A stretch of 64,000 nt of DNA, from NCBI GenBank assembly GCA_038380795.1, contig CM076277.1, forward strand, positions 1,021,501 to 1,085,500. Direction: 5' to 3'. Shown here piece after piece: positions 34,468-44,935 of this stretch. The stretch comes from Pyrocephalus nanus. Taxonomy: Eukaryota; Chordata; Aves; Passeriformes; Tyrannidae. The translations under genes were made by a program, and so were the position numbers. The notes beneath the pieces were generated by a model. That model ran no database searches and was not told the origin of the DNA. It saw only the letters and a list, made by a program, of their open reading frames with translations. Numbering within the stretch: position 1 is the first letter of the stretch; the number at the start of each line of letters is the position of its first letter.

Positions 34468-34954
34468 TTCTCCAGTGAGGCTCTTTGCTTCTGAGAGCCC
34501 CAGTGCTGGCCATGGTCTGGTGGCAGGGTGGCTCTACTGGGAGAGTCGTGGTTCATTTCCCCCTATCTCCTTGTCGTTATTTTCATGGAGTGAGAGCTTA
34601 GAAATACAAACTCTAAAGGTTTAGATAACAAAAAGCCAATACAACTGTCAATAATTCTTATTTTCAACCTCTCCAAATCTTTAATCCATTGGCTTGGCTT
34701 AAAAAAATTCTAATTTATCTCATTTTACTACTCAGTGAGGCTGAGTTTTTTCATTCTTAGGCTTTACCATGGACATTCTGTTTCCACCAGGGACTGGTGC
34801 CACAGGGTCTGGGTTTACCATGTCCCTGTCCAAAGCAGAACCAGGGACTGGGCTGGGTGAGAGCCACACTGCCTGCTGACATGTCAACTCATCCTGAGAC
34901 TCTGCACCCTGTGCTGCAAACACCAGTTCCTATACAGAAACCCCACTGGGCAGC
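34468..34954. other. unique non-coding DNA
   Basis: Includes an AT-rich patch at 34625-34735. No gene recognised. Confidence 0.5.
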
Positions 34955-35181
34955 ATTGGGTTGGATATTCGGAAGAAATTCTTCCCTGTGATGGTGGTAA
35001 GCTCCTAGCACAGGTTGCCCAGAGAAGCTGTGGTTGTTCCATGCCTGGAAGGTTTCAAGGCCAGGCTGGACAGGGCTTGGAGGAATGTGACCTAGTGGAA
35101 GGTGTCCCCGCCCATGGCAGGGGGTTGAATGAGATGAGCTTTAAGGTCTCTCCAACCCAAACCATTCTGTAATTCTATGAT
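34955..35181 (+). repeat. CR1 LINE fragment, 3' end
   Basis: ATTGGGTTGGATATTCGGAA, GAAATTCTTCCCTGTGATGG, AGCACAGGTTGCCCAGAGAA, GGTGTCCCCGCCCATGGCAG, CCAACCCAAACCATTCTGTA, ATTCTATGAT. Intact 3' UTR, 5'-truncated. Confidence 0.96.
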
Positions 35182-36540
35182 TTTCAGCCAGCACTGAGCA
35201 GTACAGGCTCTTGGTCCCAGGAGAAGACACGGGTCTCCAGGGGAGGAAAACATGCTGCCTGGATGTCCCTGGGTGCTGACACTGCCCTGGAGAGGTGTGC
35301 TGCCTGCTCCTCTGTGGCCCTGTCCTCAGGTCCAGGCCCCAGCACTTCCATCTCCCACGGGATACCCATCACACTGCCGTCATTTCTGTGGTTGGCACCT
35401 TGCCATGTGCTCCAGTGAAGCCTTCCCCATTTCTATTTCTGGGTCACATCTTCCATCTCCCTTCTTATGAGATGGCATCTCTATTTTTTAATTGGATGCC
35501 CTTCTGCTTGGCTGGTTCGTGTATCTCACCTGCATCCTCCCTGGCAGGAATGTGGCTCGTTCCTGGGTGTTGGCATGCTGGGAGCTATTGCCGTGCCCAC
35601 CACAGCTGAGAAGAGGGTATAAAAATACTGGGTTTTGGGGAGGGTGTGTAGATTTTGGGTGCATAGTTTTAATTAGAAATTGACATTTCTAAGCCTTTGG
35701 CTGCCAAGCAACAAGCATCTAGAAACTGATCTCAGTTGTGATATGTAGGTACCTGTCATCCGTCCTTCCTGCTGTGTTTACAGCCTCAGGGAGGGCCATC
35801 CTGCCATTCCTGCACAGGCACTCTCATCCATGGGGAAGTTAGCAGTGATGCTGGATGGGACCCAAGTGGGTGACCCAGGGTTCTACCACCCCCAGCACTG
35901 CTGGAGCAGCAGGAACTCAATGTACAATGATGTGGGGGTGAAATGTGGGCTTAGAGCCAGTGGGATGCTCTGATCCCTGGCCGAAGGAACCCGGGGGTCA
36001 AGCCCAGGAATTGTCACAGCCCAAGGACTTGGCTCCTGGTTCAGTGGGCAAACAGGAGCTTGTGGGCTCCTGCAACTGCAGCCTGGAGCCCATATGGGAG
36101 CAGAAGTCAGGGAGCACAGGGAGCCTCACTGCCATACAGCATCCCCAGTCTCATCCCTACAGAAAAAGTCTCTTCCTCCTCATCTTCCCTTTCCAGAAGA
36201 GATTCATGCCTTGAATTAGCTGACTACTCACTGCACTCTTGGCAGAGCAATGTTCTGCCCTTCCCTGCTTGCAGCACCTCCCTCGAGCTCTGCAGCCAGA
36301 CTGGCAGCAAAGAGCAGCAAGAGCCAGTCTCCAGGAGCAAACCCCTGCAAAGCTCTGGCACCTCAGGGCCATCCTGTAGGTCTCAGGCCCTGAGGGATAC
36401 AGGACACTCCCCTCTGCCCTGGCCTGGTGCCTCTGGTCTCCCTGGCCCTGCTCTGGCATGGGAAGGGGTTGGAGCTCAGTGGTGAAGCTGGTGTCTGGTC
36501 TGATACTGTATGTCCAACAGTGGCTCATGGCAGACACTCC
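35182..36540. other. unique non-coding DNA
   Basis: GC-moderate with no recognised gene or repeat. Confidence 0.5.
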
Positions 36541-36770
36541 CAAGGAAGTCCTTATGCACCCTTAATGTTCCTCACCGAGATGGTGTTTGGGCACTGAACA
36601 GGCTCCTCAGGGCAGTGGTCACGGCCCCAAAGCTGCCAGAGCTCAAGGAACCTTTGGACAATGCTCTCAGACACATGGTAGGATTGTTGGGGTGTCCTGT
36701 GCAGGGCCAGGAGTTGGACTCGATGATCCTTGTGGGTTCCTTTCAGCTCAGGATATTCTAGTATTCTAGG
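36541..36770 (+). repeat. CR1 LINE fragment, third 3' UTR type
   Basis: AGGAAGTCCTTATGCACCCT, TGGTCACGGCCCCAAAGCTG, CCTTTGGACAATGCTCTCAG, GGGCCAGGAGTTGGACTCGA, TGATCCTTGTGGGTTCCTTT, ending in ATATTCTAGTATTCTAGG. It is homologous along its length to the copy at 52971-53197. Both differ from the other copies, so they represent a separate CR1 subfamily. Confidence 0.93.
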
Positions 36771-37789
36771 ATATTCACCCTGCAGTCCTGCCCCTGAGGC
36801 CAGGTCCCAGGTGGCAGCGCTTGGGCTGCAGCAGACCTGCAGTCCCTTGTTTGCTTCCTTCTCTGGCCTAATGTGGCTGTAGACACTCCTCTGTTCCTTA
36901 AGTGCATGATCTTTCTGAATCTTACTAAGCTCTTTCCTTCAGTTTTATCCTATTACTCCTCAGCCTTTCTCCCTGGCATCCTTGCAGGTAACTAGAGATG
37001 GCCTTATACTCCCAGCCCTCCCATGCTCATTGCTTGGCACATCATGTATCAAACTGAATGTTTTATATGTGAGAGTCAGACTGACTTTAGTCTACCTATC
37101 CTTTAGGGTATTTAGTACTTGCTGTGCCCTATTTTACATGTGCTCTAAGGAAAAGCACGGGACAGTTTTATTCCAAAATCTCACCAACTGCAGATGATGC
37201 ATCTTGTCTATGTGGAACTCATCTCTCCTCAGTTGTGCTGATGGTCCCCAAGAGAGCAGGAGACCCCTGATCTGGCTGTAGCTGGCCATGGAATAACGCC
37301 CTCATCTGTCCTCAGAGAGAACGTAGACTTCAAACTTCCAGCAAAGCCACATTGCCTCAAAATGAAGCATCACCTGCTTAGGAGGAATTTTGTGACAAAG
37401 GATAGCAGAGGCTGGTGTGATGGACCATTCCTCCACGGTGAAACAGGCTTTGTAGGAGTTACCACTTCACAGCAAGGCAGGGGCAGAGGGAGACTGAGGT
37501 TTTAAGTAAAAGGCTTCACTAACAGGCTGTTACTCACCAGCGTTTGACTTCTGAGAGATTTGTGGACAGAAGAACAAAGCAAACCAGGCCTGTCCTCTGC
37601 TTGGCAGGTAGGAGAGGAAGGTCTGCACCCCCTGGGCATGCACCTCTCATCTCTTACAGCCCACCATGGATTTGACGGACTTTCACACCTCAGTGGTCCC
37701 CAGAGGCATCTGCAGCAACCTGAGGGGTTGTAGGATCTCACTAGAAGAGCCACATCAGCTCAGAGCTTGATGAGCCTGGGGGATGCCAA
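36771..37789. other. unique non-coding DNA
   Basis: No gene or repeat recognised. Confidence 0.5.
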
Positions 37790-39700
37790 GTGTTCATGGC
37801 AGCTCCCCTGTCCTGCCCATCCATGTGGCTGAGAGCACTGCAGTCTGGACCCCAAGCATCTGCAATATCCTCACCTGCGTTCACTTGCCTCCTCCTTATC
37901 CCTCCAGGTCCTGAGTCAGTCACGGTTGTTTGGGTCCCTGTAGACACAGCAGCCCAAATATTGCTTTGTGCATGCTCAGCACTGTGTCCATCCCTCAGCA
38001 TTGCCTCACTGCTTGCTCCTTCTCCTCCAACCTCCCTCTCCACACGTTGTCCTCCTGTCCCTCCCCAGCCTTGCTTCCTGTGTAAAGCCAGACAGCTCAT
38101 TTCACGTGTCAGCAGTGAATGTTGGTCCCATTATGATGAAACGGTCAGTGGCATCTTTGACACACTTTGGAGACAGCAGCAATCCAGTGCCAGAGGACTT
38201 GTTCCTGCTTAACAGCAGAAAGCTGCAAGTGACACTCTCAGCCTGTCCTGTGGCTGCAAAGCCAACACCAGCTAAACTCCCAGGATGATAAAACTCTAAA
38301 CAGAAGGGACTTAAGTGACTAGGGCGGTCACGCACTCTGATTGCCCTCGTATCGTACAGTGCCATAGTAGAAGTCCCCAACTCAAGCCAAATCAACTCAA
38401 AACAGTTCCTTTGGGATTTGTTTCTGCCTTCTCCTCCCTAAATGACCCTGTTCTTCTCAACTAGTTGGCCTCCCACACAGCATCCTGCCACCGTCACAAG
38501 GGATGTAAGAGATCCTGACTTGTCAACCCTCACACTCTTCTGTTCTTCCTTGCCACCTTGGTGGGACTCTTCTGGATCCCTCTGTTTCTCCTGGCAAAAT
38601 CATCACCTCCCTCCCATGGGAACAGACTCCTCACACCCTTTCCCTGCCCTGCTCAGTGCTGCTCTCCCCCTAACCAGTGCCAGGGACCCTCAGGTTTACA
38701 GTATAAACATCTCTAAGCCTGGGGAAATCCCCTCGGACTGCTGTCCCATGTCCCAGGTCTTCTCTTCATCCACACTCACACTGTCCCTGCATTCTGTCCC
38801 GCCTGCTCAGCAGAGTTCTGTTTCTCCCAAAGGCTTCAAAGCTTTGCTTAGTCTTCATCTCTGATCTTTCTCCTTGTCTCCACATGTTCAGCCACACTTA
38901 GAAAGGCTTCTCTGATGCCCTTCCCTGTTCTTCTACCTGCTTTTGTCATCTCTGTTCCCCTGCCTCTCCCTTACCCGCACCTCCTTCTCCTGCCAGATGC
39001 CCACAGCATCGTGTCCCCCAGCCCTCTCTGTTCCCCTTTCAAATGCTGTAGCTGGCTAATCTCCACCACCCACCAGTTCCAGCTGCTACCACTATGGTGA
39101 CCCTCAGATCCACTGGGCTGTGCCAGACTTGTCTCTTTCTTCCAAAAAAACCAGCCAGCCTGTCTGACATTCCCTGGTGGAGGGTCAGCCTTCAGCCCAA
39201 TTTTAGCATGCTGAAAGCAGAGTTCCTTACCTCGTCCAAAGCTTTCCCCCATCCCTCCCACCCAGACAAGCCCTCCATTGCTCTGCACCACCTCAAGCTC
39301 AGCTTCCTCGTCCCAGCTACGCCAGAGTCCCACATGTTCTCTACATCACTGCTTCCAGTTCAATCCTTTATATCAGTTCCTCAGGCTAAAATATTCACCT
39401 GGACTCAGGTATGCTGCCATTTGATTCCTGCTATGCTCTGTTCTCCGGCCTAGCAGCAGTAGCCATGTTTAACCATCACTCATCATACCAGTTCTGGAAA
39501 GATTACTTCCCCTTTGCCTTGAATGTGTCACCTCTTCCTATGCCCCCCTGATTCTCCCTCCTTCATCACCAGGAATGAGAACCATTTGTCTTCACTTGGA
39601 AAAGCCTCTATAGTTGCCTGCAGCTTTCCTGTAGGTGTCCAAGCCCCCTCTTGACTCCTATACATGTCAGAAGTGAAGCTTTGAGGTCTTTTGCAGACAA
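37790..39700. other. pyrimidine-biased unique non-coding stretch
   Basis: For nearly 2 kb the plus strand is rich in C and T (many CTTCC, CTCCC, TCTCC runs) without being a simple repeat. Plus-strand frames of 119-140 codons result, rich in Ser, Pro, Leu and Phe, with no domain. Such strand asymmetry can come from transcription-coupled mutation or from an old pyrimidine-rich repeat. Confidence 0.45.
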
Positions 39701-39723
39701 ATCTCCCCACTTGCCCTTCATTC

Positions 39724-39950
39724 ATAGTCATAGAATTCCAGAATGGTTTGGGTGACCAGGGACTTTACGGATCATCCAGTTCCACCCCTTGCCATGGGCA
39801 GGGACACCTTCCACCAGCCCAGGCTGCTCCAAGACCCGTCCAACCTGGCCTTGGACACTTGCAGGGGTGGGGCAGCCTCAGCTTCCCTGGGCAACCTGTG
39901 CCAGGGCCTCACCACCCTCACAGGGAAGAATTTCTTCCCAAATATTATAA
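39724..39950 (-). repeat. CR1 LINE fragment (minus strand)
   Basis: Reversed 3' terminus CATAGAATTCCAGAATGG, then CCTTGCCATGGGCAGGGACA, CCAGGCTGCTCCAAGACCCG, GGGCAACCTGTGCCAGGGCC and GGGAAGAATTTCTTCCC. The terminal GAATTCCAGAATGG is the reverse of the variant seen at 30509 and 51881. Confidence 0.96.
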
Positions 39951-41392
39951 AATAATTTCCTCCTAAATTTCCTCCTTAATTCCCACTATCCCTCCTTATC
40001 TCACAATCTTTTTCCTCCACACGGGCTTATCTAGGTTGCTAACTGAAACCAGAGCAGTGAAGCATGTCAGCCTGCCAGGGCTGGTCTCCATTTCCCCAGC
40101 ACTGCACCTAGCTCTGGGCATCTTAGGGCACCAAGGGACTTTTCTGAGGGGCACCCAAACACTCATAGTAAAATCAACAGCAAATAACATCATATACAAC
40201 TTTGTCTTCATGTTCTTTCAGTCCCTTGGGGCTGACATAAGGCTCGGGAGGGCTGTGGAATAGGTGGGATGATGGAGAAGGTATTGCCTCTCACAGCCGA
40301 AAGATTCAAGGCTGCTTGGTCCCACTGCTGGGATCCAGACCCTCCATGCCATTGGCAGAGATGGAATGTCCTGTCCCCCTGTGGCAGCCGGATGCCTTTA
40401 ACCCAGCTACTCAGCCAACTCCTGCTCTCTTTGTCCCAGTGTCTCTGGACCCCAGGCTCCACCACTGACAAATAACCTGTCTAATTGCAATTTAAGAAGA
40501 AGAAACATTATGAAGCTGATAGACTTTCAGAGAGGGGGCTTGGAAGCATGCAGAAAGCCTTCACTGCCCTGCAAAGGGATTTCAGGCAACCTTGGAAGTT
40601 GGGAGAGGAAAATGCTAGGGTTGAGAAAGACTTTGGAGGGTGCAGAGAGCACTGTGGGGCTCATTGTTCCTTTCTGCTGGGTCATTTCCCCTTAGGGATG
40701 AACTGAATGGTCAATTCTGTATTCAGGACTGGGAAGGCAGCTGCACTTTTGCTGAATCTGCTACAGGAAGGAAAAAAAAAATCTGTATATTTCCATTTTC
40801 GTAGGAGAGCGAAGCCTCTTCCCCAAGAAGCCAGCTCTCCATTTGCAAAAGCACCAGGGCAAAGGGGTGGGAAAATACCCATGATAGCTGCTCCCAGCAT
40901 CTTGCTCACCCCTCAGCCCAGGCTCTTAATGCAAGTGCATGGCAGCTGCAGAGTTATTTTACAGAAACGAGCAGTCCTGGCTCTCTGATCACCTCACTTC
41001 CCTTGGGACAGCCCTGGTCAGGCATCCCAGAGCAGCAAGGTCTGTGGATTCGCTATTACCTCTGAAACCACCGATACCTGGATCAATACCCAGATCTCCT
41101 GAAGCCAGGCTGGGAATCTCTGGCAGAGGGAAGTCCAAGAGCTCTTGCTCTCTCTCCTGCATGGACCTGTCTGCTCGGTGTACCTGAAAGATCATCACCT
41201 GCCCTGCACACACCTCAAAGGGCATCCAAATAGAGAGGCTGTTGCTCTAGTCAGGGTCCTCAGCTCTCCCTGGGAGAGGGCTACAGGCTAGGCAGGCTGG
41301 GCACAGGGAATGCCTGCCATCCAGCCAGGAGCAAAGCACCCTGAGATCCAAGAATGTGTGAGGAGCAAGCATTGCTCTGCAGCCCAGTGCTC
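39951..41392. other. unique non-coding DNA upstream of the CpG island
   Basis: No repeat. A minus-strand frame at 40989-41225 (78 codons, ATG start) has a more protein-like, acidic composition than its neighbours but resembles no family that I know. CR1 is absent from here to 46.3 kb. Confidence 0.45.
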
Positions 41393-41484
41393 ACAAGGTC
41401 ATCTCTAGCCCATGACAAGGTCATCCTAGCCCAGGGAAAGGTCACCCTCGGCCCAGGGCAAGGTCACCCCCAGCCTGTGGGAAG
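41393..41484 (+). repeat. 22-bp tandem array with AGGTCA half-sites
   Basis: About four units of ~22 bp (CAAGGTCATCTCTAGCCCAT and variants). Each contains AGGTCA, at 41396-41401, 41418-41423, 41439-41444 and 41461-41466, spaced 22, 21 and 22 bp. AGGTCA is the nuclear-receptor half-site, and AAGGTCA is the form preferred by monomeric receptors such as ERR and SF-1. The units have diverged between the motifs while the hexamer stayed intact. It lies ~0.5 kb upstream of the CpG island. Confidence 0.85.
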
Positions 41485-41934
41485 GAAGACATATGCACCA
41501 CAGTGACCAAAAGCCCTGAGCAGAAGATGAGCAGCAAGTGAACAGTTGAGCCTAATTTGTGCAAGGTTGTAAATGAATTTCACTGTGGCAGATGGTCAGT
41601 GGATTATTTTCCAGAGGGTTAAGCAAGACCCAGATTAGGAAAAGCTGAGAAATTTTGATGTGGCATGCAGGACGTTACCCTGGGGCTCAGGACACTAGGA
41701 CCCCAATGCATTAGTGGGTTCGTGACTGTACAGGGGTGTGGAAGAGCCCTGTCTGAGGGTGCAAGGGCAGGTAGGGGGCCAAGCGTGAAGACTCTGTGCA
41801 CCAGGTTGGCAACACCATCAAAAGGTGCCTCCCGAGCTTTCCATGTCCAATCTCCTGGCTGGAGTGCCTGGTGCCCCACGGCTGGGTCAACCTTGATTTA
41901 GAGGAGCACATTTCAGTTCCTGGAGGGGGCCTTG
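41485..41934. other. unique non-coding DNA, CpG-island shore
   Basis: Transition from CpG-poor to CpG-rich sequence. No feature recognised. Confidence 0.45.
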
Positions 41935-42148
41935 CCCCTGCCCTGGGCCTGTGCGGGGCCGTGCCCACCAGCCGCAGTCCGCAGCCTTTGGCCACCCCGG
42001 CGGCATCCCTGGGTGCCGAGCTGGTGGTGCTGTGCCGGGCTGGGTGGGGAGGGGGTGCTGCGCCGGCCCCGCTCCGCTCCCTGCCCTGATTTCCTTGTGG
42101 AAATCCCAGAGTCTTCTCCAGATCCAGCTCTGGTTTTGGGGGCAGCCA

Positions 42149-42216
42149 TCTCCCTCTCCCTCTTTCCTCTTCCCTCCTTCTGCTCTCCTTCCTCCTCCTC
42201 TCCCTCCCTCCTCTCC
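42149..42216 (+). repeat. 68-nt polypyrimidine tract in the CpG island
   Basis: Only C and T except for one G at 42182. Such tracts near promoters can adopt triplex (H-DNA) structure; on the minus strand it reads as a GA-rich leader-like sequence. It lies directly upstream of the candidate first exon. Confidence 0.9.
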
Positions 42217-42226
42217 GCACTGTGCT

Positions 42227-42542
42227 CTCCGGGGGCTCTGGGTACCGCTGCAGCATCGCCAGCCTCCTCCATGCAGGCGGCTAGGGCGCGGGGCGGAAGG
42301 GGAGGGCTGCGGGGGCCAAGCTGAATGAATGGGCATCGCCTCGGTGCCGCTGGAGCCTCCGCATAGGGGCGAGGCGGCCGCACCGCGCTGCGGGCAGGGG
42401 GGCAGAGGGGCCGGCCAGCGGCCGGGGCCGGGGCCAGGGCCGGCCGAGCCGAGCCGAGCCGAGCCGGGCCCCCCGCCCAGCCTGCCGGGGCGCTGCGAGA
42501 AGCGGGCGCTGCCCCGCCGCGGGACCCCCACAGCCGGGCCAG
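42227..42542 (+). other. candidate first exon ending at a strong splice donor
   Basis: CpG-rich sequence ends in CCAG|GTGAGG, with the boundary between 42542 and 42543, a near-consensus U2 donor. An ATG at 42329 opens a frame that stays open across the donor (about 71 codons, beginning MGIASVPLEPPHRGEAAAP). The peptide is Gly/Pro/Arg-rich and matches no family that I recognise, so the exon may equally be a 5' UTR. The left edge is arbitrary, because no transcription start can be read. The minus strand also has long open frames here (41711-42872), as expected where CpG-rich DNA lacks stops. Confidence 0.3.
42443..42465 (+). repeat. (CCGAG)n pentanucleotide repeat
   Basis: Four CCGAG units follow CGG in the core of the CpG island, inside the candidate first exon. 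Confidence 0.85.
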
Positions 42543-42577
42543 GTGAGGAGGGGGCTGCGGCGGGGCCGGAGGCGGCC

Positions 42578-42605
42578 GGGCCGGGGGCGCCGGGAGCGGG
42601 GCGGG
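42578..42605 (+). other. G-quadruplex motif
   Basis: Five G-tracts (3, 5, 3, 4 and 3 G) are separated by loops of 2, 4, 3 and 1 bases, which satisfies the usual G3+N1-7 pattern. It lies 36 bp downstream of the candidate splice donor on the presumed sense strand. Confidence 0.8.
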
Positions 42606-42657
42606 AGGCGCAGCCCTCGCCGGGGGGGCGGTGCGGAGCCGGCGCTGGGCGTGCGGG

Positions 42658-42800
42658 GATGGACGGTGCGGGGCGAAGGTACAGACGATGGGGAAATGGG
42701 TTGGACGGTGTGGGATGGAGGGATGGACGGTGCTGGGCGAAGGTCCGGACGGGGCTTGGAAGGGACAGTGCGGGTTGGATGGCTGGACGGTGCGGGGAAG
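42658..42800 (+). repeat. diverged ~60-64-bp minisatellite
   Basis: GGACGGTG occurs at 42661, 42703, 42725 and 42785, with GGACAGTG at 42763. GGGCGAAGGT recurs 64 bp apart (about 42671 and 42735). Roughly two to two and a half units, decayed. Confidence 0.75.
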
Positions 42801-42882
42801 GGGTTGGCTGATGCAGGGCTCTGCTGGCTGGTGCGGGAACGGGCAACAAGGAGTTAAGTGGCTGCAGCCCAACCGGGCTCAG

Positions 42883-42885
<3 letters not shown>

Positions 42886-42944
<59 letters not shown>

Positions 42945-42958
42945 AGAGAGAGAGAGAG
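42886..42958 (+). repeat. (GT)29 microsatellite followed by (AG)7
   Basis: 58 bp of uninterrupted GT at 42886-42943, then C and AG repeats at 42945-42958. Long perfect GT tracts are polymorphic and can form Z-DNA. It splits the two dense halves of the CpG island. Confidence 0.98.
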
Positions 42959-43026
42959 GGAGAGATCCCGCACCCCCGGGGGGCGTGGCCCATCCCACCC
43001 CACGCATGTCCATGCGGGGCAGCGGG

Positions 43027-43040
43027 CGGCCAGGTGGCGG
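43027..43040 (+). promoter_or_regulatory. possible CTCF-type site
   Basis: CGGCCAGGTGGCGG matches 11 of 14 positions of the core consensus CCACNAGGTGGCAG. Located in the CpG island. GC-rich DNA produces such matches easily. Confidence 0.2.
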
Positions 43041-43048
43041 TGAGGGCT

Positions 43049-43085
43049 GCGGCGTGGCGGGGCCGCGGCGTGGCGGGGCCGCGGC
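43049..43085 (+). repeat. two tandem GC-rich units
   Basis: GCGGCGTGGCGGGGCC is repeated back to back within the CpG island. Probably a local duplication. Confidence 0.8.
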
Positions 43086-43470
43086 TGCGCAGGGGTGCGG
43101 GAGCCACGGCAGAGCCCGGCCACGTCGCTGCCTCCCTGTTACTCACAACACATATATGTGCATGTGCGGGAACCCACGGCCCCGCGCGTGTTGGTGGGAC
43201 CCGCTGCGGAGCCCGTACGTGCAGCTGTGTCGGGTGCGAGACCCACCGTGCGCGGCCGGTGTCGGGTGCGGGGCTGAGCTTGGCCCCGTTTCCCCGTGCG
43301 TGCCCACCGCATCGAGCCTGTGCGGGGGAGCGGCCCCAGCCCGAGCGTGCGGGTGTGCGCGGCCCGCGCCTGCGTGAGCTCTGCTCGGGGGTGCGTGTGC
43401 CGCTTTGGATGTGCGTGTGTGCTGCTGGGGCTGCATGGTGCATGCACGCGTGTGCTCCGGTAGGTGATGT

Positions 43471-44029
43471 TGTGTTACTTGCGGGTATGCGCGCAGTGAG
43501 GGGGTGTGGGGGACTGGGGGCGTGTGCCAGGGAACACATAGGGGTGTTGGAGGGAGCAGGCACGTGTGGAGAGGTGCGTGGGGTCTGTGAGCACACATGT
43601 GCCCAGGCTGCCTGCTCTCCCCGGGCCCCATCCTGGCTGCACCCCCTGGCCATCTCCAGGCAACTGTTCCTATCGCGTGAGCAGTCATTGGCAATGAGTG
43701 TGGCCCTGGCCTAGGTTTGCCGTGCCCGGGATGTACCCTCCCCTTGTCCTGGGACAGGGATGCTTTGCGCCGTGGGGGCGGTGCCCGTGGGCAGACCTGC
43801 CGGACCCTCAGTCCATTGCCCAACTCTCACCCTTCTGCCTGACCTGCAGTCCTCTTCGTGCTGGGGATCCCGCGTAAAGATGCTCTGGGTTTCCCAGAGC
43901 CATCGGGGAATGGAGCTAGCAGGGAATGGAGCCGGTCTGCAGAGCAGCTGTGACTGGCAGGGCGGGCTCTCCGCGTGCCCCCCCCAGTGCTCCTTTGCAA
44001 CAAGGGCCTGGATCTGCCCTGGGGTGGTT
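43471..44029. other. CpG-poor DNA downstream of the island
   Basis: Possible splice acceptor CCTGACCTGCAG near 43849, but no exon can be confirmed behind it. Confidence 0.4.
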
Positions 44030-44060
44030 GGGTCATTGCATTTGCATTAGACTTTTGGAG
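44030..44060. promoter_or_regulatory. octamer motif near the CpG island
   Basis: Perfect octamer ATTTGCAT at 44040-44047, within CATTGCATTTGCATTAG. A POU-factor site is possible; it is a single motif only. Confidence 0.2.
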
Positions 44061-44749
44061 GGGCGAACGAATGTCCCCCCCATGTGCCAGTCCCCTCCAG
44101 GAGAGAGATGCCTCACAACAAAGTCTCCTATGGGCATGACGCACTTAGAAGCTCCGATCCGAGATGAGGCCCAAGCTAGAGAGGGATTTAGAGCCTTGTT
44201 GCCATCGTTTCCGTTGGAGTTTGGCACCACATGCCTTTGAGGATCATAGCCCTGGTGACCTTCCCGACACCATGCCCCCACCCTGGTGTGGGGCGAGCAC
44301 CTGCAGCACCGTGAGCAGCCATGTTCGTGCAGATGTGCAGGGCTGGCATTCCCCAGGACCTGGGCATCTTGGAGCACTTCCTTGCAAAATGGACTCTCTG
44401 AGCCTCGCAAATCCACCTCTGACTGCTTCTTCTCCAAGGAAGCCAAACACAGAGCCAGCTCAGGGGCTTCCTGCAGGAAGTTATCACCTGGTAGGAGCCG
44501 CCAGTCCTGCTCTGGGACGTGGGGCTGCTGCTTATGCCAGCAAGAAGATGGGGCTTTTCCAGCTGTGGACTTGGCAGATGTGGCTCTGATCTCTGCAGCA
44601 GCTCAGCTACCTCACTCCTCTTCATGTCCATGACGCATGGTACAGTTGGAAGCACGGCTGCAAGTGGTGAGGAACAGAGCAGCTCCAGAGAAACATGCCA
44701 CTCTGCAGCAGGAGACTTCTGCACCTTCCTACACCCTTGTTCTGGGTGG
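44061..44749. other. unique non-coding DNA
   Basis: Reading frames of 115-207 codons overlap on both strands. None is recognisable. Confidence 0.45.
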
Positions 44750-44935
44750 AATTTCACCCTCGGAGAATCAACATCTGGCAAGCCAGAAAAAAATGTAAAT
44801 CGAATAACCATCAGTAGTAGTTGGAGACCGGTTTGGAAATTGGTTTGCTACCTGCATGCCTCCCAGGCAAGTTTTCCCTGTTAACCATTGTGCATCTTTG
44901 CATGAAAAATGAGACTTTATTTCCAGCCTGGGTAG
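44750..44935. promoter_or_regulatory. candidate conserved non-coding element
   Basis: AT-rich, non-repetitive patch with AAAAAAATGTAAATCGAATA, CATCTTTGCATGAAAAATG (a near-octamer) and GTTAACC, bordered by GC-rich DNA. It retains a few CpG dinucleotides in AT-rich context. Conservation cannot be tested here. Confidence 0.2.

Larger units (their letters stand above)
41935..43470. promoter_or_regulatory. CpG island, probable promoter region
   Basis: This is the only stretch where CpG is frequent; elsewhere it is strongly depleted. The core is 42270-42700, with a second dense part at 42960-43450. It has GC-box-like GGGGCGG, no TATA box, a 68-nt pyrimidine tract upstream of the core, and no CR1 within 2 kb on the left or 2.8 kb on the right. 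All of this is typical of a vertebrate housekeeping or developmental promoter. The transcribed strand is not certain; a good splice donor favours plus. Confidence 0.75.

Noticed and set aside
41711..42872. Overlapping minus-strand frames of 181-320 codons in the CpG island
   Set aside because: CpG-rich DNA has few stop codons, so long frames appear on both strands and in several phases. The peptides are low-complexity Pro/Ala/Gly/Arg and overlap each other.
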